Assembly (NCBI RefSeq): GCF_900142015.1
Contig: NZ_FQZN01000017.1
Span: 1 to 64,000 of the forward strand
Direction: 5' to 3'
DNA from: Bacteroides stercorirosoris
GTDB taxonomy: Bacteria; Bacteroidota; Bacteroidia; Bacteroidales; Bacteroidaceae
DNA: 64,000 nucleotides
Part shown: piece by piece, positions 8,512 through 16,868 of the stretch
Numbering within the stretch: the stretch's first letter is position 1
Layout of the letters: every line of letters begins with the position of its first letter
Notes under the pieces: model-generated
Seen by the model: the letters and a program-made list of their open reading frames with translations, nothing else
Told to the model about the DNA's origin: nothing
The model's database searches: none
Made by a program: the position numbers and the translations under genes

Positions 8512-8762
8512 ACCACATTAGTTATGGTCTCTTAGCTGGTCTTCCATAGAAGAGGGGGTACACAATCCCCTCAATCTATATTTCTTCATATAAATCACAT
8601 ATAATAGAAAGAGCACTTAAGGACTACGAGATTCTTGAATGGCAAATCACTTTAAATCATTTGTGCTTCTGCTGTAAACTGAATCCTAAAAATAATCAAA
8701 AGATATATTGGAAAATATTCTCGAATTTTCAAGTGGTCCCCGAAACGGTCTCCGTAAAAAAT
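8512..8762. other. Non-coding stretch before tRNA-Cys
   Basis: No gene seen. It contains a G/C hairpin GAGGGG-CCCCTC (8552-8572) without a T-run and a short GC-richer patch (GGTCCCCGAAACGGTCTCCG, 8733-8752). Base composition changes from AT-rich to mixed around here, so this may be the border of the accessory tract. I see no integrase and no second copy of the tRNA end within the window. Confidence 0.4.
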
Positions 8763-8795
8763 AAGCCCTCGAAAGTGCTTGACTTTCAAGGGCTT
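8763..8795 (-). terminator. Terminator of tRNA-Cys
   Basis: AAGCCCT and AGGGCTT arms with an inner GAAAGT/ACTTTC extension; on the minus strand the stem is followed by ATTTTTT. Positioned 15 bases after the tRNA 3' end. Confidence 0.75.
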
Positions 8796-8809
8796 TAAAG
8801 TGATAGTTG

Positions 8810-8881
8810 AGGTTCCTGGCGGATTCGAACCGCCGTACACGGTTTTGCAGACCGCTGACTAAGCCACTCATCCAAGGAACC
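8810..8881 (-). tRNA. tRNA-Cys (GCA)
   Basis: On the minus strand the sequence folds as a cloverleaf: acceptor GGTTCCT/AGGAACC, anticodon loop TCTGCAAA with anticodon GCA, and a TTCGAATC T-loop. The discriminator base is T (8810), as expected for cysteine tRNAs. CCA is not encoded. A -7 box lies just upstream at 8903-8910. Confidence 0.95.
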
Positions 8882-8902
8882 GTCTTTTTCCGTTTGCGGT
8901 TG

Positions 8903-8910
8903 CAAAGGTA
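8903..8910 (-). promoter_or_regulatory. -7 box of tRNA-Cys
   Basis: TACCTTTG on the minus strand, about 21 bases before the mature tRNA 5' end. It matches TAnnTTTG; no clear -33 box is visible. Confidence 0.55.
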
Positions 8911-8932
8911 GTACATTTTTTGAATATACCAA

Positions 8933-9148
8933 CTATCCGCAGCATTTTTTCTTTTTTTCTTTTTTGATAACACAGCACTCTGCACGCTTTTCGTCCATCA
9001 ATCGCCTTAAGTCACAACCGGTTACGCAGTTTGCACATGGATTACCATTTTCTTTTGTCCGACGGAAAAAAGCATAAATGCCCCACCCTATCCGGACAAT
9101 ACACAACAGTAAAAGGATTGCGACTACCCATTGTTGCCAATTCATCAT
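8933..9148 (-). CDS. FeoB-associated cysteine-rich membrane protein
   Basis: A 71-residue protein with one N-terminal membrane segment (VVAILLLLCIVRIGWGIYAFF, about residues 8-28) followed by cysteine motifs: CANCVTGC (38-45), ECC and a terminal KKKKCCG. This matches the small cysteine-rich proteins encoded next to FeoB in many anaerobes, which may help load or sense iron. Its ATG overlaps the stop of feoB in the arrangement GTATGATGA, so translation is coupled to FeoB. A second ATG directly follows (9145), and either may start translation. Confidence 0.8.
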   Translation of the reverse strand: MMNWQQWVVAILLLLCIVRIGWGIYAFFRRTKENGNPCANCVTGCDLRRLMDEKRAECCVIKKEKKKKCCG

Positions 9149-11616
9149 ACAAATAATCCTCCTATTCTATATATAGCAAAAGCCATCACCCATGCAAGCA
9201 ATGTAGTATACACTGCCGTAAACAACGCCCATTTCCAACTGCCGGACTCCTGCTTAATGGCTACAATTGTAGCAATACACGGAAAGTATATCAATACAAA
9301 CACCATATAACAGAAAGCCACCAATGGCGTAATAGGAATACGTTCAGCAAGACTTACCACATCGGCTTCCGCATCATTCGTATAAAGTACTCCCAGCGTA
9401 CTTACCACCAATTCCTTGGCCCCTACACCCGAAAGTATGCCGATACCCAGTTTCCAATCAAAGCCCAATGGCTCAATAACCGGCTCCATTGCTTTCCCTA
9501 TCTGCCCGATATAAGAATTCTCCTGTTGTTCGGCAACCGTCTCATATGCATTATGATCAGGATAATACCCCAACGCCCATATTACGATAGAAGCTATCAT
9601 GATAATACCTCCCATCTTACGGAGATATTGCGCCCCCTTCTCCCACGTATGCCGGAAAATAGCTTTTGCAGTCGGCAGACGGTAAGGCGGAAGTTCCATT
9701 ACGAACGGTGTATCATCCCCCTTCACCAGAAAACGGCTGAACAAACGTGCCAACAACACCGCCAACAGAATTCCTATCGAATATATAAGCAACAATATCA
9801 AACTACCATTGTTCGGGAAAAAAGCACCCACCAACAACAAATAAATAGGCAAGCGGGCACTACATGACATCAACGGATTGACCAACATAGTAATCAGACG
9901 ACTTTTACGGTTCTCAATGGTACGCGAAGCCATAATAGCAGGAACATTACATCCGAAACCCATAATCAAAGGAATAAAGGATTTACCGTGCAATCCCATC
10001 TTATGCATAATCTTATCCATGATAAACGCTGCACGTGCCATATAACCGGAGTCTTCCATCAACGAAATACAGAAGTAAAGGATAAGGATATTCGGCAAGA
10101 AAACAATAACGCCCCCTACACCGCCTACGATACCATCCACCAAGAGATCTTTCAGCGGCCCGTCCGACATATTATCACGTATCAGATTTCCAATAACCTC
10201 TACCAACCATTCAATACCCATCATCGGATATTCACCGAGCACAAATGTCCCCTCGAACATGAGGTACATGAAAAGAAAGAAAATAGGAAATCCCCAAAAA
10301 CGATGCGTCACAATAGAATCTATCACACGCGTCGTGTGTTCTTTATCCAAATGATTATCTACAAACGTTTCTTTAAGAGCACCGGAAATAAAGCCATATT
10401 TAGCATCAGTGATTGCTTGATCGCAGTCTTCATTCAGTACCTCGCGAATGCGTCGGCTTTCCTGATCGCGGGCAGCCATAATTTCTTTTCCATTGGGCAA
10501 GGAATCGACTAATTTCTCCAAATCGGGGTCATTCTCCAACAGTTTGATAGCCAAAAAACGGGTAGAATATTTATGGCGGATATCTTCATTTTCACTGATG
10601 ACACGCTTTACCTCTTCGATGCTGCGCTCCAGTTCCGGCCCATGATTGATGTGGATATGGCGATAGAAACCATGATGACGTCCCTCCTCTTCCCTATGAG
10701 CACCAGCACTATAACCGGGTACATATTCCTTGTGCCACTCCCGTAAATCCTTCATTACTTCAGTACGCACATTCTCTTTCTGATCCAGAAAGTCGGCACC
10801 TTCGTAAATGCTGATAACGACATGAAACAGTTCCTCAATACCTTTCCCCGTACGTGAAACGGTAGGCACCATGGGAACACCGAACAATTGACTGAGTGTC
10901 ATATAATCCAGCGTATTACCACTGGCTTCCAGTTCATCATACATATTAAGTGCCATCACCATGCGCACGTTCATGTCAATCAACTGGGTTGTGAGATAAA
11001 GATTACGTTCCAGATTGGACGAATCTACCACATTGATCACGACATCCGGTGTCTCATTAATGATATGATTGCGAACATACATTTCTTCGGGGCTATAAGC
11101 CGACAACGAATACGTACCGGGCAAGTCGACAATACGGAACTGATAACCTTGAAAATTAAAGTACCCCTCCTTGGCATCCACCGTAACGCCACTGTAGTTA
11201 CCTACATGTTCATGCGAACCGGAAGCAATGTTGAACAGAGAAGTTTTTCCGCAATTAGGATTACCTACCAAAGCAACATTGATAGTGCGGCGTTTGCCAA
11301 GGGCGATGCGTTTCAGCACTTCGTCACCCGGATAAATATCTTCACTCATTCCGGGATGATAATCCTGTTTCGTAGCTTGTTCTTTCGCCTCCTGTTCGCT
11401 GATAATTTCAATCATCCCCGCTTCCTGACGGCGCAAGGAAATTTCATAGCCCATTACCTTATACTTGATAGGGTCTTTCAACGGAGCATTCAGCAAAACT
11501 TCTACGGTTTTACCTTTAATGAAACCCATTTCTACAATTCGTTTACGGAAACCGCCATGTCCCAGTACTTTAACGATTACACCTTTTTCTCCAGTTTTTA
11601 ATTCGGACAAACGCAT
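9145..11616 (-). CDS. feoB: Ferrous iron transporter, FeoA-FeoB fusion
   Basis: An 823-residue inner-membrane Fe(II) transporter. Residues 1-75 are a FeoA (SH3-like) domain, then a GTPase domain with G1 GNPNCGKT (118-125), G2/G3 region VDLPGTYSLSAYSPEE, and G4-like ALNMYDE, followed by the GDI-helical region and about eight to ten membrane segments in the C-terminal half with two Gate motifs. The open frame extends 19 codons further, but the ATG at 11616 begins the FeoA domain MRLSELKTG and sits after a good promoter (11645-11676). It is coupled to the cysteine-rich gene downstream. FeoA fused to FeoB is usual in Bacteroidetes. Confidence 0.95.
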   Translation of the reverse strand: MRLSELKTGEKGVIVKVLGHGGFRKRIVEMGFIKGKTVEVLLNAPLKDPIKYKVMGYEISLRRQEAGMIEIISEQEAKEQATKQDYHPGMSEDIYPGDEVLKRIALGKRRTINVALVGNPNCGKTSLFNIASGSHEHVGNYSGVTVDAKEGYFNFQGYQFRIVDLPGTYSLSAYSPEEMYVRNHIINETPDVVINVVDSSNLERNLYLTTQLIDMNVRMVMALNMYDELEASGNTLDYMTLSQLFGVPMVPTVSRTGKGIEELFHVVISIYEGADFLDQKENVRTEVMKDLREWHKEYVPGYSAGAHREEEGRHHGFYRHIHINHGPELERSIEEVKRVISENEDIRHKYSTRFLAIKLLENDPDLEKLVDSLPNGKEIMAARDQESRRIREVLNEDCDQAITDAKYGFISGALKETFVDNHLDKEHTTRVIDSIVTHRFWGFPIFFLFMYLMFEGTFVLGEYPMMGIEWLVEVIGNLIRDNMSDGPLKDLLVDGIVGGVGGVIVFLPNILILYFCISLMEDSGYMARAAFIMDKIMHKMGLHGKSFIPLIMGFGCNVPAIMASRTIENRKSRLITMLVNPLMSCSARLPIYLLLVGAFFPNNGSLILLLIYSIGILLAVLLARLFSRFLVKGDDTPFVMELPPYRLPTAKAIFRHTWEKGAQYLRKMGGIIMIASIVIWALGYYPDHNAYETVAEQQENSYIGQIGKAMEPVIEPLGFDWKLGIGILSGVGAKELVVSTLGVLYTNDAEADVVSLAERIPITPLVAFCYMVFVLIYFPCIATIVAIKQESGSWKWALFTAVYTTLLAWVMAFAIYRIGGLFV

Positions 11617-11644
11617 AGTCTTCTCTCTTTCATTAATTTTGGCG

Positions 11645-11676
11645 CAAAGATAAAAGTTTTGCATGTAGCACACAAA
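11645..11676 (-). promoter_or_regulatory. Promoter of feoAB
   Basis: On the minus strand TTTG (11673-11676), a 20-base spacer and TATCTTTG (11645-11652): a full match to the Bacteroidetes promoter. Start expected near 11639, 23 bases before the ATG. Confidence 0.75.
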
Positions 11677-11756
11677 TTATTTAGATTGTTTTTAAATAAG
11701 GAGCAAAAAAGGATATGTTTCCAAATGATAATTACCGGAAATAATCGAATAAAACG

Positions 11757-11764
11757 TATCTTTG
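11757..11764 (+). promoter_or_regulatory. -7 box immediately before tilS
   Basis: TATCTTTG ends only 4 bases before the tilS ATG (11769). Transcription would start at or beside the start codon, so the tilS message may be leaderless. Confidence 0.5.
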
Positions 11765-11768
11765 CAAC

Positions 11769-13076
11769 ATGGATAAGAAGAAGATAGCACAATATATCGA
11801 GCAAGAGAAACTTTTCAGTCTGAAAGACAAAGTCTTGGTAACTCTGAGCGGCGGGGCTGACTCGGTGGCATTGTTGCGCCTGCTTCTTGACATGGGATAT
11901 ACTTGCGAAGCGGCCCACTGCAATTTTCACCTGCGAGGCGACGAATCGGACCGGGACGAAATGTTCGTCCGCAAGCTATGCCTGCAACTGGAAATTCCGT
12001 TACACATCCGGCACTTTCAAACCACAGAAGAAGCTGCAAAACGACACATTTCCATTGAAATGGCTGCACGAGAACTGCGTTATGCCTGGTTTGAAGAACT
12101 CCGCCTGCAACAGGGGGCTGACGTCATTGCCGTAGCCCACCATAAGGATGATAACGTGGAAACCCTCTTACTTAACCTGATTCGCGGAACAGGCATCAAT
12201 GGCCTGTTAGGTATTCACCCCAAAAACGGGAAAATCGTTCGCCCTTTGCTGTGCCTCGACCGGAAAGAAATAACAGAATATCTGCAAGGAATCGGACAGA
12301 CTTACGTAACTGACAGCACCAACCTGCAAGATGAGTATACACGTAACAAAATAAGACTCAATCTCTTGCCCCTCATGCAGGAAATCAATCCTTCGGTAAA
12401 AGAAAGTCTTCTCCGTACTGCAGAGCATCTGAATGACGCAGCGCTATTGTATAATAAAGGTATAGAAGAAGGAAAACAGAAGGTGCAGACTGGACAAAGC
12501 ATCCGGATAGCCACTTTGTTAGAAGAGCCTGCACCGGAAACCTTATTGTTTGAAATCTTATTTCCATTAGGATTTAACGGCACGCAAATCAAAGACATTT
12601 TCACCTCTCTGAGTGGCCAGCCGGGAAAAATATTCCTTAGCAAAGACTGGCGTGTCGTCAAGGATCGGGATTTATTACTAGTGACTCCTGCCAACTTTTC
12701 CAAAGCTCCAACCGCATCATTTCCGGACGATCTTTCCCTACCCTTCCGCTTAATAATGGAAGAACAGGAAGTTACGGACAATTTCGTAATTCCCCGCGAC
12801 CGGACTATTGCCTGCTTCGATGCAAACAAACTAAAACAGCCTCTCACCGTAAGGCTCTGCCAGCAAGGAGACAGTTTTATCCCCTTCGGCATGACCGGAC
12901 GGAAGAAAGTGAGCGATTACCTCACCAACCGGAAATTCTCCCTTCCCCGCAAAGAGCAACAATGGGTACTTTGCAGTGGCAAACATATTATATGGTTGAT
13001 TGGTGAACGGACAGACAACCGTTTCAGAATAGATGAAAACACCCGCCGGGTACTCATCATTAAGTTTATCCCGTAA
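11769..13076 (+). CDS. tilS: tRNA(Ile)-lysidine synthase
   Basis: A 435-residue PP-loop ATPase that converts the C34 of the tRNA-Ile CAU anticodon to lysidine, essential for reading AUA. The P-loop motif SGGADS is at residues 27-32, followed by the HHKDDNVET segment (about 122-130), RGTGINGLLGI and RNKIRLNLLP (about 184-193). The C-terminal third is the tRNA-binding region, ending with a TilS-C-like domain (RQQGDSFIPFGM-like stretch). There is no methionine between residue 1 and the PP-loop, so the start is firm even though the -7 box lies only a few bases upstream. Confidence 0.95.
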   Translation: MDKKKIAQYIEQEKLFSLKDKVLVTLSGGADSVALLRLLLDMGYTCEAAHCNFHLRGDESDRDEMFVRKLCLQLEIPLHIRHFQTTEEAAKRHISIEMAARELRYAWFEELRLQQGADVIAVAHHKDDNVETLLLNLIRGTGINGLLGIHPKNGKIVRPLLCLDRKEITEYLQGIGQTYVTDSTNLQDEYTRNKIRLNLLPLMQEINPSVKESLLRTAEHLNDAALLYNKGIEEGKQKVQTGQSIRIATLLEEPAPETLLFEILFPLGFNGTQIKDIFTSLSGQPGKIFLSKDWRVVKDRDLLLVTPANFSKAPTASFPDDLSLPFRLIMEEQEVTDNFVIPRDRTIACFDANKLKQPLTVRLCQQGDSFIPFGMTGRKKVSDYLTNRKFSLPRKEQQWVLCSGKHIIWLIGERTDNRFRIDENTRRVLIIKFIP

Positions 13077-13152
13077 AACAGTCAGCACTAATCCTTCTTC
13101 CTGCAATAGTTGAGCCTCAAAGCTACGAAATACAGCATCTTTGATTGCGAAC

Positions 13153-13192
13153 AAAAAAAGGTTACTTCCTGCACGAACGGAAAATAACCTTT
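13153..13192 (-). terminator. Terminator of the EFR1 ferredoxin gene
   Basis: On the minus strand AAAGGTTA and TAACCTTT pair around an inner TTCC/GGAA, followed by a run of T. It lies 22 bases after the gene's stop. Confidence 0.65.
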
Positions 13193-13213
13193 GATAGAAA
13201 ATCCATTAATTGT

Positions 13214-14044
13214 TTAAATGATAATTCGTGGCTCCTTCTGCCGTACAAAACAATCTGCAAGCAATGCCGCAAACGGAGTGTCATACGTTCGTGCCTTAAA
13301 CGGACAGCCTTTGACACAAGCACAGCACTTGATGCACTTTTCCGCAATCGTATTACATTCATCACCCTTTATAATAGCACCCGAGGGGCAATGAGCCGCG
13401 CAAATACCACAATGTGTACACAGTTCCGCATTCACTTCCGGCACACGTGGCAGAGGCATACCACTTTTCCGCAATTTTATCACCCGGCGCAGAAATTTGA
13501 ATAAAGGCAAAAAAGGTTGACGGGGACGCTGAATGCGGTTCACATCTACCGGGCATAAATGTTCCATATCCACAGCCGCATTAATTTTTGTACGTAGTTT
13601 CGCACCAAATTCCTCAGCATACTGCAAATCGTATGCATCCGGACGCCCTGCAGCAACCGGATGTCTCTCCGTACTATAAGAATGTTCTCCTATAAACGTA
13701 GCTCCCGCAATCACTTTAAAACCTCGGGTAGAGGCAAATGCATCCAATTCTATCAAAGCCTTCTCATAAGCGCGATTACCATAGACCACCACTAATACTA
13801 CCGGAGTCCCCGATGCACGAATTCCCCGCAAGCGTTCCATAGCCAAAGGAGCTACTTTACCGCCATAAACAGGCACCGCAATCACGGTCAACGCATTCTC
13901 CGCAACATCCACTTCGGCAGCCTGCAATGTTAAATCCGTCGTAATAATATTTGTTAGTCCTGTTCCGCGAACAATTGCCTCTCCAACTTGTTTAGAGGTA
14001 CGAGTGGGTGAGAAACAGATGAGATGAACTTCGTTTATATCCAT
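13214..14044 (-). CDS. EFR1-family ferredoxin with flavodoxin-like domain
   Basis: A 276-residue redox protein. The N-terminal half (1-165) resembles flavodoxin, with an FMN phosphate loop FSPTRTSKQ at 11-19, and the C-terminal part carries two 4Fe-4S motifs, CTHCGICAAHCP (209-220) and CIKCCACVKGCP (237-248). It is likely a cytoplasmic electron carrier using FMN and two iron-sulfur clusters. EFR1 proteins are common in anaerobes; the partner is unknown. It is transcribed alone, converging with tilS, and has a TATCTTTG box at 14076-14083. Confidence 0.85.
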   Translation of the reverse strand: MDINEVHLICFSPTRTSKQVGEAIVRGTGLTNIITTDLTLQAAEVDVAENALTVIAVPVYGGKVAPLAMERLRGIRASGTPVVLVVVYGNRAYEKALIELDAFASTRGFKVIAGATFIGEHSYSTERHPVAAGRPDAYDLQYAEEFGAKLRTKINAAVDMEHLCPVDVNRIQRPRQPFLPLFKFLRRVIKLRKSGMPLPRVPEVNAELCTHCGICAAHCPSGAIIKGDECNTIAEKCIKCCACVKGCPFKARTYDTPFAALLADCFVRQKEPRIII

Positions 14045-14075
14045 AATTTTATGTACTTTTTCTTAGTTTATCTAG

Positions 14076-14083
14076 CAAAGATA
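14076..14083 (-). promoter_or_regulatory. -7 box of the EFR1 gene
   Basis: TATCTTTG on the minus strand, 32 bases before the start codon; no clear -33 box. Confidence 0.5.
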
Positions 14084-14136
14084 AAGTTTTAAAATTAAAA
14101 AAAAGACGAATTGTTTATGAAACCAAAAATATTTAT

Positions 14137-14335
14137 TACCTTTGTGCCGTTGAAACAATCTGCGACTCCTAAGTGCGGGAAGTTAACCAGATTTCCGGTT
14201 CAATAATAAATATCCCATAATCATAGTATTTTAAAATAGGTATATTTGCCACGTTGCTTGTAACGACAACCGCAGCAGTGTGAACATATCTGTCCAATAA
14301 CAAAAGAAATATTAAATCATTCACATATATACTGT
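14137..14335 (+). promoter_or_regulatory. rho promoters and leader
   Basis: Two -7 boxes precede rho: TACCTTTG (14137-14144) and TATATTTG (14241-14248). The first gives a leader of about 185 bases with a GC-richer section (14158-14200) and an AACC/GGTT stem. rho is autoregulated through its leader in Escherichia coli; a similar role here is possible but unproven. Confidence 0.5.
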
Positions 14336-16384
14336 ATGTATAATATCATTCAATTGAACGACAAAAATTTGTCGGAACTTCAAACTATTGCCCAAGAACT
14401 GGGTATCAAAAAGACAGACTCACTAAAAAAAGAAGAACTTGTTTACAAGATACTTGATGAACAAGCCATCGCAGGTGCTACCAAAAAGGTTGCTGCTGAA
14501 AAGCTGAAAGAAGAGCGTAAAGTAGAAAGACAAGAGAAACGTACCCGCGTGACCGTAAAAAAAGAGAGTACTGACAAAGTTTTCACCGCCAATAAGAATG
14601 GCGACCTCACCAAGGCAAAAGCTGAAGCAACAGCTGCATCTGCCAAAGTACGTCCGGTGGAACCAGTGAAAACACCGGTAGCAGAAAAGGCTCCTGAAGT
14701 AACCGCAACTGCCACTCCTGAAAAAGCTGAAGAAAAAACAGCTCCGAAACGCAAGCCGGGCCGTCCCCGTAAAACTAAGGCAGAAGAAAAAACTCCCGTA
14801 CCAGTTGTAAAGGAAGAGTCCCAAAAAGCAGAACCGGAACTGAGTTTTGAGGTTGAAGCACCAAAAGTGGCAGCGCCCAAAATAGCAGCACCGCAAGTAA
14901 TCAAAAAAGCCGTAGTGGAAGACAGTCCCATTCTGTCAGAACCCGAAGATGACTTTATTCCTATCGAAGACCTTCCGACTGAAAAAGTAGAACTCCCCTC
15001 TGAACTTCTCGGAAAATTTGAAGCAACCAAGACGGAAACTCCTGTAGTGACACCTGCCGTGGAACCCGCACCCGCAATGCCACAACGACCACGCCTTCGT
15101 CCTCGCGACAACAGCAATACTCCTTACAACAATAATAACAATCGTAACAACAACCAGCGCCCTGTACAACAGCAGCGTCCCGCCCAACCCCAGAATAGCG
15201 GTGACAATTATGCTCCTGTTCCTGAACGCAGACCTGCGGTTGAACGCGAAAAAGTATACGAATTCGATGATATCCTGACCGGTACAGGCGTGCTGGAAAT
15301 CATGCAGGATGGCTACGGTTTCCTTCGTTCTTCCGATTACAATTATCTTTCTTCACCGGACGACATTTACGTATCACAGTCTCAAATCAAACTCTTCGGT
15401 CTGAAAACCGGCGACGTTGTGGAAGGTGTTATCCGTCCGCCGAAAGAAGGAGAAAAATATTTCCCGCTGGTGAAAGTAGAGAAAATCAACGGACGCGACC
15501 CGGCTTTCGTGCGCGACCGCGTACCTTTTGAACATCTCACCCCGTTATTCCCCGACGAAAAGTTCAGATTGTGCAAAGGTAGCTATTCCGATTCCATGTC
15601 TGCCCGCGTAGTCGATCTTTTCGCTCCTATCGGTAAAGGACAGCGTGCTCTGATTGTGGCACAGCCCAAGACCGGTAAAACGATTTTGATGAAAGACATC
15701 GCCAACGCCATTGCAGCAAATCATCCGGAAGTTTACATGATTATGTTGTTGATTGATGAACGCCCGGAAGAAGTAACCGACATGGCACGCACCGTAAATG
15801 CCGAAGTTATCGCCTCAACCTTTGACGAGCCTGCCGAACGCCACGTGAAGATTGCCGGCATCGTATTGGAAAAAGCAAAAAGACTGGTAGAATGTGGTCA
15901 TGACGTAGTTATCTTCCTCGATTCCATCACCCGTCTGGCACGTGCTTACAATACGGTTTCTCCTGCTTCCGGTAAAGTCCTTTCCGGTGGTGTGGACGCC
16001 AATGCACTACACAAACCCAAACGCTTCTTCGGTGCAGCCCGTAATATTGAAAATGGCGGTTCGCTCACCATTCTGGCTACTGCTCTGATTGATACCGGTT
16101 CTAAAATGGACGAAGTTATCTTCGAAGAATTTAAAGGTACAGGTAATATGGAGTTGCAACTCGACCGCAACTTGTCCAACAAGCGTATCTTCCCTGCTGT
16201 CAACATCGTTGCTTCCAGCACTCGCCGCGACGACCTGCTGCAGGAAAAACAGACACTGGACCGCATGTGGATACTTCGCAAATATCTAGCCGATATGAAC
16301 CCGATAGAAGCTATGGACTTCGTAAAAGACCGTCTGGAAAAAACCAAAGACAACGACGAGTTCTTGTTGAGCATGAACAGCTAA
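14336..16384 (+). CDS. rho: Transcription termination factor Rho with long disordered insert
   Basis: A 682-residue RNA-dependent ATPase that ends transcription (E. coli Rho has 419). Residues 1-45 form the Rho-N helical domain. About 46-304 are low complexity, rich in Ala, Lys, Glu and Pro, ending in Asn/Gln/Arg-rich stretches. The RNA-binding cold-shock-like domain starts about 305 (YEFDDILTGTGVLEI), Walker A is AQPKTGKT (about 441) and Walker B VVIFLDSITRLAR. The insert is typical of Bacteroides; published work on Bacteroides thetaiotaomicron reports that Rho's disordered region supports condensate formation and gut fitness. A hairpin terminator follows at 16409. Confidence 0.95.
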   Translation: MYNIIQLNDKNLSELQTIAQELGIKKTDSLKKEELVYKILDEQAIAGATKKVAAEKLKEERKVERQEKRTRVTVKKESTDKVFTANKNGDLTKAKAEATAASAKVRPVEPVKTPVAEKAPEVTATATPEKAEEKTAPKRKPGRPRKTKAEEKTPVPVVKEESQKAEPELSFEVEAPKVAAPKIAAPQVIKKAVVEDSPILSEPEDDFIPIEDLPTEKVELPSELLGKFEATKTETPVVTPAVEPAPAMPQRPRLRPRDNSNTPYNNNNNRNNNQRPVQQQRPAQPQNSGDNYAPVPERRPAVEREKVYEFDDILTGTGVLEIMQDGYGFLRSSDYNYLSSPDDIYVSQSQIKLFGLKTGDVVEGVIRPPKEGEKYFPLVKVEKINGRDPAFVRDRVPFEHLTPLFPDEKFRLCKGSYSDSMSARVVDLFAPIGKGQRALIVAQPKTGKTILMKDIANAIAANHPEVYMIMLLIDERPEEVTDMARTVNAEVIASTFDEPAERHVKIAGIVLEKAKRLVECGHDVVIFLDSITRLARAYNTVSPASGKVLSGGVDANALHKPKRFFGAARNIENGGSLTILATALIDTGSKMDEVIFEEFKGTGNMELQLDRNLSNKRIFPAVNIVASSTRRDDLLQEKQTLDRMWILRKYLADMNPIEAMDFVKDRLEKTKDNDEFLLSMNS

Positions 16385-16408
16385 AGTTACCTCTTTACAA
16401 TATCGTAC

Positions 16409-16452
16409 AAAAGCTTCCAATTACATCTAAAAGTGCAATCGGAAGCTTTTTT
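16409..16452 (+). terminator. Terminator of rho
   Basis: AAAAGCTTCC and GGAAGCTTTT arms around a 22-base loop, followed by TTTAAATTTT. Confidence 0.8.
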
Positions 16453-16473
16453 AAATTTTCCCCTTTTCTCTTA

Positions 16474-16695
16474 GATGACTCGCTGGTACAGTCCACCCTT
16501 GACCTGCTACCTACCCTTTGTGAATTAACCAGCCTACCTAATCCGGCAGACAAGCCAGGAATCAGCTTTGCTCCGCTACTGACAGAAAAATAGCAGACAC
16601 AAAAACATCCATACGTCGTGTCTGAATGGCACAGCGAATACGAAGTAATCGTCAGTCCGGGACGCATGATACGAAGCCCCCACTACAAATACACT
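16474..16695 (+). pseudogene. Decayed C-terminal fragment of a sulfatase
   Basis: One frame encodes VQSTLDLLPTLCEL, then PADKPGISFAPLL, then a TAG stop at 16591, and continues in the same frame as HPYVVSEWHSEYEVIVSPG followed by RMIRSPHYKYT. These are landmarks of the C-terminal part of arylsulfatase-family enzymes (the D-L-L-P-T-L helix, the G-M-S-F/A-P-L-L loop, and the G-R-M-I-R-T-x-x-Y-K-Y-T strand). There is no N-terminal catalytic domain, no start and one in-frame stop. The remnant lies between the rho terminator and the histidine kinase promoter, so it is a relic left by deletion. Confidence 0.7.
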
Positions 16696-16784
16696 CAGAT
16701 AGAGAAACCACTCTCCCGGATATCCCCACCACGAAGGTTCCTGTTCACGGGATATCATCAATCGCAAATAAAGCATCAAAATGC

Positions 16785-16822
16785 AAAAAGGGCGAGAGTT
16801 TTTCGGATATCTCGCCCTTTTT
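16785..16822. terminator. Bidirectional hairpin terminator
   Basis: AAAAAGGGCGAGA and TCTCGCCCTTTTT, a perfect 13-bp stem with a 12-base loop and T-tracts on both strands. It lies directly before the histidine kinase promoter and argues against a start for that gene further upstream. Confidence 0.85.
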
Positions 16823-16825
16823 AGT

Positions 16826-16833
16826 TACTTTTG
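16826..16833 (+). promoter_or_regulatory. -7 box of the TPR histidine kinase pair
   Basis: TACTTTTG, 4 bases after the terminator stem. Transcription would start near 16839, 30 bases before the GTG chosen as start. Confidence 0.6.
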
Positions 16834-16868
16834 TCGCAAATAATCAAATAAATATCGGAATAAGCAAG

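Noticed and set aside
8552..8572. Strong terminator or attachment site at the GAGGGG/CCCCTC hairpin
   Set aside because: It lacks a T-run and has no second copy within the window, so neither role can be supported.
10888..11601. Antisense reading frame over feoB
   Set aside because: Rich in His, Ile and Phe with no domain pattern; it is a shadow of the well-defined FeoAB fusion.
12831..13154. Small minus-strand gene after tilS
   Set aside because: Most of the frame is antisense to tilS and the rest has no recognisable features.
14423..15187. Ser/Phe/Cys-rich antisense frames over rho
   Set aside because: Low-complexity shadows caused by the repetitive insert of Rho.
16626..16868. Longer N-terminus of the first histidine kinase
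   Set aside because: This stretch crosses a strong terminator hairpin and the -7 box, and overlaps the sulfatase relic; the GTG at 16869 gives a normal signal peptide.
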